64,000 bases of DNA from CAVSWT01 sp963746735 (GTDB taxonomy: Bacteria > Bacteroidota > Ignavibacteria > Ignavibacteriales > Ignavibacteriaceae): assembly GCA_963746735.1 (NCBI GenBank), contig CAVVCO010000015.1, forward strand, positions 62,001-126,000. The letters run 5' to 3'. The translations under genes were made by a program, and so were the position numbers. This document shows, piece by piece, positions 54,348 through 63,725 of the stretch (positions are counted from its first letter, which is position 1; the number at the start of each line of letters is the position of its first letter). A model generated the notes under the pieces. It was not told the DNA's origin. It saw only the letters and a list, made by a program, of their open reading frames with translations, and made no database searches.

Positions 54348-55028
54348 ATGTTTTCAGGACCTTCAAATTTTGTTAACTCTGTAGATACTGCCTTTTGGAT
54401 AGTAATGGTTATTTCTGTTTTCTTTTTAGTGCTGATAACATTCTTAATGGTTTTCTTTGTTATTAAGTACAATAGAAAAAGAAGTCCGAAAGCGTCAAAC
54501 ATACATGGTAATGTTCCATTAGAAGTTGCATGGACTGTAATACCAACTCTTTTGGTTTTAGTAATGTTTTATTACGGCTGGATTGGTTATAAGCAAATGG
54601 CAGACATTCCTAAAGATGCTTATCCAATAAAGGTGACTGCTCAAATGTGGAAATGGACATTTCAGTATCCTAATGGAGTTAAAGCAGATACACTTTTTGT
54701 CCCTGTTAAAACTGACGTAAAGTTTGATCTAAAATCATTAGATGTAAACCATTCATTTTTTATCCCGGCATTTAGAGTTAAGAAAGATGTTATACCGGGT
54801 GATAAACGGGAAACCTGGTTTAATGCTGAGGAACTTGGGACCTATGAATTAACTTGCGCTGAATACTGCGGATTAAATCACTGGCACATGTACACTAAGG
54901 TTGTTGTCATGCCTTCTGACAAATTTTATTCATGGCTAAATAACAAAGCAAGGATGGATTCTCTGAGTAATATAAAAAGCGCTGTTCAACCTCCATCTGA
55001 TTCAACTAAAACTGATAAAAAAAATTAA
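54348..55028 (+). CDS. coxB: Cytochrome c oxidase subunit II (CuA, no fused cytochrome c)
   Basis: With ATG 54348 it has 226 residues. There are two N-terminal helices (FWIVMVISVFFLVLITFLMV, VAWTVIPTLLVLVMFYYGW) and a cupredoxin domain with a complete CuA site: Cys170, Cys174, His178 and Met181 (CAEYCGLNHWHM), plus the upstream His in DVNHSFF. It has no C-terminal cytochrome c, so it is not a caa3 fusion; the cytochromes encoded nearby may donate electrons. It lies last in the cox set, unlike the common order with subunit II first. Confidence 0.94.
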   Translation: MFSGPSNFVNSVDTAFWIVMVISVFFLVLITFLMVFFVIKYNRKRSPKASNIHGNVPLEVAWTVIPTLLVLVMFYYGWIGYKQMADIPKDAYPIKVTAQMWKWTFQYPNGVKADTLFVPVKTDVKFDLKSLDVNHSFFIPAFRVKKDVIPGDKRETWFNAEELGTYELTCAEYCGLNHWHMYTKVVVMPSDKFYSWLNNKARMDSLSNIKSAVQPPSDSTKTDKKN

Positions 55029-55039
55029 ATTAAATTTAT

Positions 55040-55909
55040 TTGAAAAAATATATTGACATATTATTTGAGCTGACAAAAATTAGAATAACATCTTTTGTTG
55101 CATTCACTACCGTCTTTGGATATATCGCATTCGCAAAAGAATTTAATTGGGGTTTTGTAAAACCTACAATTGGAATTCTATTATTAGCTTGCGGATCAGC
55201 CATAGTAAATCATTTCCAGGAGCGCAAAACGGACGCTTTAATGAGCAGAACTAAAAATCGTCCTATTCCTTCCGGAAGAATTTCTGCAGGCAATGCTTTG
55301 TTACTAGCTATCGTATTTATTTTACTTGGCTCGGTAGTTCTTCAGCTAAGTGCCGGCTGGGTTGCATTAGGTTTAGGATTATTAAATCTTGTTTGGTATA
55401 ATGGTATATACACTCCGCTTAAAAAGGTAAATCCACTTGCAATAATCCCAGGCTCATTAGTTGGAGCAATACCACCTGCAGTTGGCTGGGTTGCCGCCGG
55501 AGGAAATGTTTTAGATCCACAAATAATTGTACTTTCATTTTTCTTTTTTATCTGGCAGATACCGCACTTTTGGCTTCTGCTTTTAGTGCTTAACAAAGAT
55601 TATGAACAGGCAGGTTTTCCAACACTAACGCAAATTTTTTCTACTGATCAGTTAGCCCGAATAACCTTTATGTGGATATTAGCTACAGTAGTCACTGGAT
55701 TAATAATTCCGTTATTTGGTGTTGTTAGATATCCATTCATAAACTTTAGCTTGTTAGCAGTGGGTTTATGGCTGTCAATTAGTTCACTAAAGTTGTTAAA
55801 GCCAAAAAAGAAAAATATATATTTCAACTTTGCATTTAGGGAAATAAATATTTTTGCAATTTTAGTTGTTCTGCTTATATCAATCGATAAACTTGTTATA
55901 TCATTTTAA
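55040..55909 (+). CDS. ctaB: Protohaem IX farnesyltransferase (haem O synthase)
   Basis: This 289-residue UbiA-family membrane enzyme starts at TTG 55040 (no nearby in-frame ATG). It shows the first Asp-rich motif NHFQERKTDALMSRTKNRPIPSGRIS-like block (near residues 55-80) and the second motif region (LNKDYEQAGFPTL). It attaches farnesyl to haem B as the first step of haem A synthesis for the oxidase next door. No ctaA gene is visible in the window. Confidence 0.92.
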   Translation: MKKYIDILFELTKIRITSFVAFTTVFGYIAFAKEFNWGFVKPTIGILLLACGSAIVNHFQERKTDALMSRTKNRPIPSGRISAGNALLLAIVFILLGSVVLQLSAGWVALGLGLLNLVWYNGIYTPLKKVNPLAIIPGSLVGAIPPAVGWVAAGGNVLDPQIIVLSFFFFIWQIPHFWLLLLVLNKDYEQAGFPTLTQIFSTDQLARITFMWILATVVTGLIIPLFGVVRYPFINFSLLAVGLWLSISSLKLLKPKKKNIYFNFAFREINIFAILVVLLISIDKLVISF

Positions 55910-55926
55910 TCTAAGAGAGAAAATAA

Positions 55927-57267
55927 ATGGAGTTTCTTGATAAATTAGTTTTACCTCAGTCGTCTGAACATATTCAACTGCTTCATTATTTATTAATGTT
56001 AATCCAGTTTTTATTTGTTCCCTTCATAGGAATAATTTTAGGTGGAACAACTCTTTCATTATACTTTAAAAGAAAAGGATTGAATGAAGACAACAGTAAT
56101 TATTTGCGTTTTGCCAAAGATATAATTGATTTAGTTACTATTAATAAAGGGACCGGGGTTATTATTGGTATTGCCCCTATGCTTACTTTAATTTTGATAT
56201 TCGCTCAGCTGCTTCATACTTCACAAATTGCTACTGTCAGCTACATGATGCTTGCATTTGTTCTGTTAAGCATTGGTTTAATTTTAATTTATGCTTATAG
56301 ATATTCTTTAACTTTTTCAGAAATATTTTCTTCAATTGATGAAAGCAAAATATCTGATACTGTAGTTTCTTCCGATATTAAAAAGTTTAGAAGTGGTAAT
56401 CAGCTTTTAAATGATAAATCAGGTAAATCCGGAATAATTCTTCTTTACTTATCTTTATGGATTTTTATTGGAGCTATAACTTTTTCTACTTTTAATTCGG
56501 AAATTAGTACGGATTCATTCTTATATCTATTCTCAATAGAAGTGTTAGCAAAGTATATCAGTTTTATACTTGCTGCGTTTGCAATAACCGGGGGTACTAT
56601 ATTTTTTGGATTTTTTTATTGGGAAGGCGGCAAGAAAAATATAAATGAGGAATATAAGAATTTTATTAAATCAGTTGCTGTAAAAATCACTTTTACATCT
56701 GCAATTTTTTTACCGTTATTTTTGTTAATTGATATTTATGTGCTTCCTTCAAATGCAATTTCGGGAGCAGTGATTGGTTACGGTGTTATTACTTTGATTT
56801 TACTTTTCATAGCTTATCATTTCCTTTATGTTATGGTTAAAGAATCTTCACTGCGTTTTAGCGGGCCGGTGTTTTATATAATTCTCCTGGTTTTACTTTG
56901 CACAATTGTAAAAGACCAGCTTGCAATGAGCAACGCAACTAAAGTCCAGACAGAAATTCTAAGTGTAAATTATGATAAATATTTAGCGGGTTTGGAAACT
57001 GCCAGCGGCCCCGCAAAACAAGTAAACGGAGCTGATATTTATAATAATATTTGTTCGGCTTGTCATCGTTTTGATAGAAAGTTAGTCGGCCCTGCTTATA
57101 AAAATGTTCTTCCAAAATATGAGGGACATAAAAGCCAGCTCATTGCTTTCATAAGACATCCTGTAAAAAAGAATCCTGATTTTCCGCCAATGCCTAATTT
57201 AGGTTTAAAGCCTAATGAAGCAGAAGCAGTTGCAACTTATATTTTGGGAGAATATAAGAAATATTAG
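55927..57267 (+). CDS. Polytopic membrane protein with C-terminal cytochrome c domain
   Basis: This 446-residue protein has about eight or nine membrane helices up to residue 330, then a monohaem cytochrome c domain with CSACH (Cys376) in NNICSACHRFDRKLVGP and a Met-ligand region (FPPMPNLGLKPNEAEAV). The membrane part has no motif I recognise. It is the last gene of the act-cox operon and is likely an electron carrier or link between complexes. Operon position supports a respiratory role; details are inference. Confidence 0.8.
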   Translation: MEFLDKLVLPQSSEHIQLLHYLLMLIQFLFVPFIGIILGGTTLSLYFKRKGLNEDNSNYLRFAKDIIDLVTINKGTGVIIGIAPMLTLILIFAQLLHTSQIATVSYMMLAFVLLSIGLILIYAYRYSLTFSEIFSSIDESKISDTVVSSDIKKFRSGNQLLNDKSGKSGIILLYLSLWIFIGAITFSTFNSEISTDSFLYLFSIEVLAKYISFILAAFAITGGTIFFGFFYWEGGKKNINEEYKNFIKSVAVKITFTSAIFLPLFLLIDIYVLPSNAISGAVIGYGVITLILLFIAYHFLYVMVKESSLRFSGPVFYIILLVLLCTIVKDQLAMSNATKVQTEILSVNYDKYLAGLETASGPAKQVNGADIYNNICSACHRFDRKLVGPAYKNVLPKYEGHKSQLIAFIRHPVKKNPDFPPMPNLGLKPNEAEAVATYILGEYKKY

Positions 57268-57404
57268 TAGTAAAATTCAGCATTATTAAAGGGGATTTAT
57301 TTACTAAATATTTTTACCCCAATATTCTCTTCATTGATTATTGTCACATTCTACTATTATCATTATTTTGGAAGCAATGTTTTAATAAATAAGGGATAAT
57401 AACA

Positions 57405-60296
57405 TTGAAAAAAAATCTACTCTTTATTTGCATTTTTGTACCTTTTAATATTTTATTTGCTCAAGGTTATCAAGGCCCGGCGCAAGGTAGTGTCGATTCC
57501 GGTGTCGTGGTTACGACTAGTACATTCCTTAAGACTGCCCAAGTACCAATACCTCAAATAAAAAATATTAGAAATGAAATTGAATATGATGGGCCTGCTG
57601 TTTATGACAATAGCATAACTCCCATCTTACCGGCAATGGTCAAATACGTTAATGATAGAAGCTTAAGTAAAAAAATAGCATCAGATACTGCACAGACTAT
57701 TTTACTAAATAGTTTCCATGGATTAAATATGACAAACTCTATCCCTCCGGATCCATATATTGCAGTTGGGCCAAATTATATAATGGCTACTGTAAATAGC
57801 CGGTTTGCTATTTGGGATAAACAAGGAAATTTAGTTCAGAACATTGATGCAAACAGTTGGTACTCATCAGCTTTACCTAATGTAAGTGCATTTGATCCTA
57901 AAATATTATATGATCATTTTGATAAAAGATGGATTATGGTTTGGTTAGATCAGGATGATAAATCTGAAAGAGGAAACTTTTTGCTTTCAATTAGTGATGA
58001 TGAGGATCCAAATGGAATATGGTATAATTGGGTTTTACCTTCAACAAATAATGGAAATACAGGGACATCAACCTGGGGCGATTATGAAGGAGTGGGTTTT
58101 AACAAGGATGCTATATTTATAACTTCTAATCAATTTTCTTTCACCGGCGCATTTAAATATTCAAAGATTAGAATTATTCCAAAGGAACAACTTTATGCAA
58201 ATACTGCTGGACAAGTAAATTGGTTCGATATATGGAATGTTAAATACCCCAATCAAAATTCAGCTATTTTTAGCATTAGGCCCTCGATAAGCTATAGTGA
58301 TAGTTCTGATTATTATTTGCTGCATGCACCAAATGGAGGTGGTAATTTTCTAACATTACTAAAAATTGTTAACCCAATTGATTCTCCATCGGTTAGTAGT
58401 GTAAACGTTTCTATAGGTTATTATAATCCAGCTCCAAATGCAGAACAGCTTGGCGGCGGGTCTCCTCAGATTGAAGGCTCTGGCAGTGCTTTAAGGAATG
58501 AACCAACTTATAGAGACGGTTATTTATGGGCTGTTCATTCTATTCAGAACCCAACTTCATCAAAATATTCTTGTATAGATTATGTTAAGATTGATGTTAA
58601 TACAAATAAAACTGTAGAGAATTATAGATTTGGAGATACAACCCATTGGTACTACTATTCTGCGCTAGCTGTAGATAAAAACGAAAATGTTGCTATTACG
58701 TACAGCCGCTCTGGAGCGGATGAATATATAGGCTCATTTTATTCAACTCGATTAAAAAACGATCCATCTGGTTTTTCCAGCAGTAAGTTATTGCAAGAGG
58801 GAAAAGGAAATTACGTGGTTACTTTCAGCGGTGATAGAAACCGTTGGGGTGATTACAGCGGAATGTGGTTAGATCCCGAAAATGAACAAAACATCTGGAT
58901 GTTTTCTGAAAATGCCGCCGCTTCAAATACCTGGGGAACCTGGGTTGGAGAAATTAGAATGGTTCCTTTTGAAGGTGTTTATGCAAAGGCAGACTCACTG
59001 AATTTTGGCAGTGTTGAAATTAATTCAATGAGTGATACTAATAAAATTATATTGACTAATTTTGGAAAATCAGAGTTTATAATAACTGGAATCCCGGATT
59101 CTTCTAGTGAATTTAAATTGGTTTCAGATTTAACTTTTCCGATTACTCTGAATTCCTATGATTCATTGGAATTGAATTTCACTTATAATCCTAAAAGTAT
59201 TGGAGATTTAAATTATCTTTATCCGGTAACTAGCAATGACTCAAGCTTTCAAGGGTTTTTATTAAAAGGAAAAGGATATTTTATTAATGCAGCAAATGAA
59301 GATCAGCTTTATGCATCATCTGGTCAGCTAAATAATGGGAATATATTAACAATTGATTTAGGTAATGGACAGGGAACTACATTAGGAAGTTCTCTTTTTA
59401 AATCAATTGAAAGCATTGCAATAAACCCTGTTGATAAAATAATGTATGGAATTTATACTACTGCTTCAGGGTCTTCCGTGTTAAGAGTTAATTCTACGGA
59501 AGGAGACGCTTACAATTATTTCGATATTGATGTCCCAAACATATCTTCTATTGCATTTGACAATAAAGGAAAGTTGTACGCAGCAAAAACTTCAGGAGAA
59601 ATTTATAAAATTGATCTGAATAAAAAGACTTACTCACTAGTTGCAACAGTTCCAATCACTATAGCTGGAATGGCATTTAATCCAAAATCAAATGAACTCT
59701 GGGCCTCAATTTTAGATGAGAGTCCGAAAGATAGAATATTCAAAATCAATTTAACAAACGGAGATACAACTTTAATTGGTCGAATTGGAGTAAATCGAGT
59801 AGTAAGTGATTTAGTATTTGATGGAGAAGGAAATCTTTTTGGTGTTCTAAATGGTACAAGTGTTACAAATTTTATTTCAATTGATACCAGTACAATTAAG
59901 CCTACTATTATAGGTGTTGTTGGCTATAAAGATATTACCGGATTAACAATAAAACCCAAAAACTTAACCGTTGGAGATAAAAGTATAAAAAAATCTGTTC
60001 CTTCTGAATTTACTTTATCCCAAAACTTTCCAAATCCTTTTAACCCTTCAACTACTATTGAATATGGTTTACCTAAAGCTGCAAGCGTAAGAGTAATAAT
60101 TTATGATTTACTTGGTGAAGTTGTTAAAGAATTAGTGAATGATTATAAACCAGCAGGTTCATATAAAGTTAAATGGAATTCGGATGATAAGAATGGAAGT
60201 AAAGTTAGCAGCGGTATTTATTTTTATGAATTGAAGGTTAGCGGCGATAACGGAAGAGAGTTATCATTTATAAAAAAGATGATTTTGTTGAAATAA
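57405..60296 (+). CDS. Large exported protein with T9SS sorting domain
   Basis: This 963-residue protein starts at TTG 57405 (AAGGG upstream) with a signal peptide (KNLLFICIFVPFNILFAQG). Residues 90-500 are an unknown beta-rich region (LHGLNMTNSIPPDPYIAVGP near the start). A choice-of-anchor D/ASPM-like Ig domain follows (LNFGSVEINSMSDTNKIIL), then propeller-like repeats, and a T9SS type A sorting domain (LSQNFPNPFNPSTTIEYGLP ... GIYFYELKV). It should be cleaved by PorU and displayed on the surface. A terminator follows it. Confidence 0.8.
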   Translation: MKKNLLFICIFVPFNILFAQGYQGPAQGSVDSGVVVTTSTFLKTAQVPIPQIKNIRNEIEYDGPAVYDNSITPILPAMVKYVNDRSLSKKIASDTAQTILLNSFHGLNMTNSIPPDPYIAVGPNYIMATVNSRFAIWDKQGNLVQNIDANSWYSSALPNVSAFDPKILYDHFDKRWIMVWLDQDDKSERGNFLLSISDDEDPNGIWYNWVLPSTNNGNTGTSTWGDYEGVGFNKDAIFITSNQFSFTGAFKYSKIRIIPKEQLYANTAGQVNWFDIWNVKYPNQNSAIFSIRPSISYSDSSDYYLLHAPNGGGNFLTLLKIVNPIDSPSVSSVNVSIGYYNPAPNAEQLGGGSPQIEGSGSALRNEPTYRDGYLWAVHSIQNPTSSKYSCIDYVKIDVNTNKTVENYRFGDTTHWYYYSALAVDKNENVAITYSRSGADEYIGSFYSTRLKNDPSGFSSSKLLQEGKGNYVVTFSGDRNRWGDYSGMWLDPENEQNIWMFSENAAASNTWGTWVGEIRMVPFEGVYAKADSLNFGSVEINSMSDTNKIILTNFGKSEFIITGIPDSSSEFKLVSDLTFPITLNSYDSLELNFTYNPKSIGDLNYLYPVTSNDSSFQGFLLKGKGYFINAANEDQLYASSGQLNNGNILTIDLGNGQGTTLGSSLFKSIESIAINPVDKIMYGIYTTASGSSVLRVNSTEGDAYNYFDIDVPNISSIAFDNKGKLYAAKTSGEIYKIDLNKKTYSLVATVPITIAGMAFNPKSNELWASILDESPKDRIFKINLTNGDTTLIGRIGVNRVVSDLVFDGEGNLFGVLNGTSVTNFISIDTSTIKPTIIGVVGYKDITGLTIKPKNLTVGDKSIKKSVPSEFTLSQNFPNPFNPSTTIEYGLPKAASVRVIIYDLLGEVVKELVNDYKPAGSYKVKWNSDDKNGSKVSSGIYFYELKVSGDNGRELSFIKKMILLK

Positions 60297-60318
60297 TATA
60301 CCTAAATAATTTAAGTTT

Positions 60319-60346
60319 AGCCGGATTTATTCCGGCTTTTTTTATT
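60319..60346 (+). terminator. Intrinsic terminator after the T9SS cargo gene
   Basis: AGCCGGA (60319-60325) pairs with TCCGGCT (60331-60337) around TTTAT, and a T-rich run follows. This is a GC-rich stem in an AT-rich background, so it is a strong candidate. Confidence 0.88.
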
Positions 60347-60475
60347 TTATTTGACTATTTTATCTAAATATTTTTTTTATTAAAATTTCCTGGTATTATT
60401 TCTATTATTTATATTAAAAACTCAATTTAAATATTACTGTAAAAAAGAAAATAATTTCATAAATACGGAGATTGT

Positions 60476-63043
60476 ATGGTTAAATTATTAGGAACCTATC
60501 ATGTTGTTCCTTCTTTACCTGAAAATTTAGAGAAGCTTAGAGAAATAGCTTATAATATTTACTGGAGCTGGAATGCTGATGCCAGGGAGCTTTTTAGAAG
60601 ACTAGATCGCGAACTTTGGGAAGAATCTCATCATAATCCTGTAATGATGCTGGGCTATATTAGTCAGCAAAGGCTTGAAGAGATTTCACATGATGATGGC
60701 TTCGTTGCTCATGTTCAAAGAGTCTATAATAAATTAAAAGATTATTTAAGTGAAAAAACCTGGTACCAGAAAAATTTTAATTACCCTGAAAGTTTTAATG
60801 TAGTTTATTTTTCTGCTGAGTATGGTTTAACCGAATCTCTTCAAACTTATTCCGGCGGATTGGGAGTTTTAGCCGGGGATCATTTAAAAGCTTCAAGCGA
60901 TTTAGGTATTCCCTTGATAGGAGTCGGGTTGTTATATAAAGAAGGATATTTCCAGCAGTATCTTAATTCTGAAGGATGGCAGCACGAGAAATATGAATTA
61001 AATGATTTTGATAATCTGCCCTTAAAAAAAGTATTAAATGAAAAAAACGAACCTATGATTTTATCAGTTCAAATGGCTGATAGACAAGTATATTACCAGG
61101 TGTGGAAAGTGAATGTTGGTAGAATCCCTCTTTATTTGCTTGACACAAATATTAATGAAAATACTGATGCAGATAAAAAAATAACTCAAGCATTGTACGG
61201 CGGTAATGTTGAAACAAGAATTCAGCAGGAGATTTTGCTTGGTATAGGCGGAATTAGAGCAATGCATGCCTTAAAAACCAAACCTATGGTTTGTCATATG
61301 AATGAAGGCCATTCTGCATTTCTTTCACTGGAGAGAATTAGAACTAACATTTTGAATAATGGTTTAACCTTTAACGAAGCTAAACAAATGGGGTATTATT
61401 CAAATATATTTACAACACATACCCCTGTCCCTGCCGGTATAGATGTCTTCTCAAATGATCTCGTTGAAAAGTATTTAGGAAAATATTATCGTGAAGAATT
61501 AAAAATATCCGACCAGGAATTTTATTCATTAGGCACCATTTATAAAGATAGAGAATCAAACGTATTTAATATGGCTCATCTGGCGATGAATACTGCTGGA
61601 CACATAAACGGTGTTAGCATGCTTCACAGCGAAGTGTCCAGAAAAATGTGGGTTTCCGGATATAAAAATGTTCCTTTTAATGAAATACCTATAGGGTATG
61701 TTACTAACGGCGTACATATTCGTTCTCACTTGTCTAAAGAAATGGAAGATTTATATTTACAATACATAGGGGAAAACTGGACAAATAATCCCGCTTCAGA
61801 AGAATTGTGGAAAAGGATTGATAAAATACCTGATGAAGAATTATGGAGGACTCATGAACGAAGAAGAGAACGCCTTGTTGCTTTTGCAAGAAGAAGATTA
61901 ATTAGGCAAATAAAAGAGCGGGGCGGCAGCCAGTCGGAAATTGAAACTGCTTCTGAAATTCTTGATCCAAGTGCATTAACTATAGGATTCGCCAGGCGAT
62001 TTGCTACTTATAAACGAGCTACGTTAATGTTTAGAGACATTGACAGGCTTGCTGATATTTTAAATGATAAAAATCATCCTGTTCAATTTATTATTGCAGG
62101 AAAGGCTCATCCAAAAGATGAAGAAGGAAAAAGATTAATTCAGGAAATCTTTCAAGTAGCAAAGGAAGAAAGATTTAGAAGGAAAATAGTTTTTATTGAA
62201 AACTATGATATGAATGTTGCTCATTACTTAGTTGAAGGTTGTGATATCTGGTTGAATAATCCTCGCAGGCCATTGGAAGCAAGTGGTACTTCAGGAATGA
62301 AAGTTATTGCTAACGGCGGTTTAAATTTTAGTGTACTCGACGGCTGGTGGGTTGAGGGATTTGATCCTGAAGTTGGCTGGAAGATTGGAAATGGCGAAGA
62401 ATATTCGGATCCTGATTATCAAGATGAAATTGAAGCCCGGCAGTTTTATCATACACTTGAAAATCAGATTGTTTCTTTATTTTATTTACGTACTGAAGAT
62501 GGGCTGCCCCGTGGCTGGATTACTAAAGTCAAAAATTCTATGAAGAAACTTGGTCCTGTTTTCAATACTCATAGAATGGTTCAGGAATATTTTGAGAAGT
62601 ACTATGAATCTTCGGTCAACAAACGCCTGACTCTTTCAGATAAAAATTGGGAGAAAGTAAAAAAACTTTCCGAGTGGAAAGAATATGTTAAACAGAATTG
62701 GTCAAGTGTTAAGGTTATCAAACTGCATACAAATAAAAATAGCGAAGAAGTATTTGTCGGGGAAGATTATAAAATTACGGCAGAAGTTGATTTGGGTAAT
62801 TTAACTCCTAATGATGTTGAAGTACAAATTTATTACGGCCCAGTGGACAAGCTAAATGATCCGCAAACATATTCTTCAGTTGTAATGAAACCTGAGTCTG
62901 AAAATAGTAACCCGCATTATTTATTTTCCGGGAATATTAATAGCATTAAAAGCGGTCATCAGGGTTACACGATTCGAATTGTACCAAAGCATCCTTTGCT
63001 TATTAATCCTTTTGAGCTGGGTGTTATTTATTGGGCTGAGTGA
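60476..63043 (+). CDS. glgP: Alpha-glucan (glycogen/maltodextrin) phosphorylase
   Basis: This 855-residue protein is a GT35 phosphorylase of the shorter type with a DUF3417-like N-terminus (LREIAYNIYWSWNADARELF). The PLP-binding lysine is in EASGTSGMKV (Lys609). Other conserved blocks include AEYGLTESLQTYSGGLGVLAGD, MNEGHSAFLSLERI and IGFARRFATYKRA. It releases glucose 1-phosphate from glycogen or maltodextrins. An Ig-like segment of about 100 residues closes the protein. It has the RBS GGAG and follows the terminator by 129 bp. Confidence 0.95.
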   Translation: MVKLLGTYHVVPSLPENLEKLREIAYNIYWSWNADARELFRRLDRELWEESHHNPVMMLGYISQQRLEEISHDDGFVAHVQRVYNKLKDYLSEKTWYQKNFNYPESFNVVYFSAEYGLTESLQTYSGGLGVLAGDHLKASSDLGIPLIGVGLLYKEGYFQQYLNSEGWQHEKYELNDFDNLPLKKVLNEKNEPMILSVQMADRQVYYQVWKVNVGRIPLYLLDTNINENTDADKKITQALYGGNVETRIQQEILLGIGGIRAMHALKTKPMVCHMNEGHSAFLSLERIRTNILNNGLTFNEAKQMGYYSNIFTTHTPVPAGIDVFSNDLVEKYLGKYYREELKISDQEFYSLGTIYKDRESNVFNMAHLAMNTAGHINGVSMLHSEVSRKMWVSGYKNVPFNEIPIGYVTNGVHIRSHLSKEMEDLYLQYIGENWTNNPASEELWKRIDKIPDEELWRTHERRRERLVAFARRRLIRQIKERGGSQSEIETASEILDPSALTIGFARRFATYKRATLMFRDIDRLADILNDKNHPVQFIIAGKAHPKDEEGKRLIQEIFQVAKEERFRRKIVFIENYDMNVAHYLVEGCDIWLNNPRRPLEASGTSGMKVIANGGLNFSVLDGWWVEGFDPEVGWKIGNGEEYSDPDYQDEIEARQFYHTLENQIVSLFYLRTEDGLPRGWITKVKNSMKKLGPVFNTHRMVQEYFEKYYESSVNKRLTLSDKNWEKVKKLSEWKEYVKQNWSSVKVIKLHTNKNSEEVFVGEDYKITAEVDLGNLTPNDVEVQIYYGPVDKLNDPQTYSSVVMKPESENSNPHYLFSGNINSIKSGHQGYTIRIVPKHPLLINPFELGVIYWAE

Positions 63044-63054
63044 TGATATTATTT

Positions 63055-63085
63055 AATTGGTTGAGAATTTCTTAGCCAATTTTAA
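63055..63085. terminator. Terminator between converging glgP and glycosyltransferase genes
   Basis: AATTGGTTGAG (63055-63065) can pair with CTTAGCCAATT (63071-63081), with two G-U pairs, around the loop AATTT. T-rich sequence follows on the plus strand. It lies in the 43-bp gap between converging genes and may act on both strands. Confidence 0.6.
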
Positions 63086-63086
63086 T

Positions 63087-63725
63087 TTAATTATTCAACT
63101 TGCTAATTGCTTTTTGGATTGAAGATAAAACCATATCGACGCTGATTAAATCCATGCAGTTGGGATTAAAATCGCATTTTTGTTTATAACAGACCAAACA
63201 ATCCATCTCCGGTTTAACTTTAATTATTCTGTTATAATCTTCAATTTCATTGCTCGAGGTTGGGCCGAACAAACAGATAGTTTGTTTTTTAAGTGCTGTG
63301 GAAGAGTGCAAAGCAAGTGTATCCCCGGTTACAATAATATCTGAAAGATCCAGTAAGGCAAAGAATTCACGAAGTGAATTATCGGAACCAGTATCAATTA
63401 CATTAGGAAAATTATTTTTTAATTTTTTGTTTCTATCAATCTCTTCGGGGCCGCCGTAAATTAAAATTCCAATTTTATTATCAGAACTTAATTTTTTAAT
63501 TAACTCCATGTAGCCGTCAAAACGCCACTGTTTAAACTGCCATCTTTTGCTTGCGCCGGTATTCAAACCGATTAAATAATTATACTTGCTTAATCTATTC
63601 TCTTCATAAAATTTTTGCGCAAAATTCTTTTCATCTTGTGAAAGATTTATAATAATTTCACCACCAGTAAAAGTTAACCCGGCAATTTCATGAATTATTT
63701 GTTGGTAAGTTTTGGTATTCTTCTT
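63087..63725 (-). CDS. Family 9 glycosyltransferase (heptosyltransferase-like): C-terminal fragment (frameshifted)
   Basis: This is the second half of an ADP-heptose:LPS heptosyltransferase-like GT9 protein: NTGASKRWQFKQW, then a Rossmann fold with GILIYGGPEEIDRNK, the donor-site region TGDTLALHSSTALKK and LFGPTSS. An unusual Cys-rich end follows (CLVCYKQKCDFNPNC), a pattern seen in some GT9 proteins. In the same frame, upstream of the nominal TTG start at 63566, the sequence continues without a stop as NTKTYQQIIHEIAGL, so this half begins near 63725. The other half is in another frame. Confidence 0.75.
   Translation of the reverse strand, partial: KKNTKTYQQIIHEIAGLTFTGGEIIINLSQDEKNFAQKFYEENRLSKYNYLIGLNTGASKRWQFKQWRFDGYMELIKKLSSDNKIGILIYGGPEEIDRNKKLKNNFPNVIDTGSDNSLREFFALLDLSDIIVTGDTLALHSSTALKKQTICLFGPTSSNEIEDYNRIIKVKPEMDCLVCYKQKCDFNPNCMDLISVDMVLSSIQKAISKLNN

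Noticed and set aside
57289..57320. GGGGA...ACCCC inverted repeat after the membrane cytochrome gene, as a terminator
   Set aside because: The arms are interrupted by AT-rich mismatches and no T-run follows, so it is not convincing.
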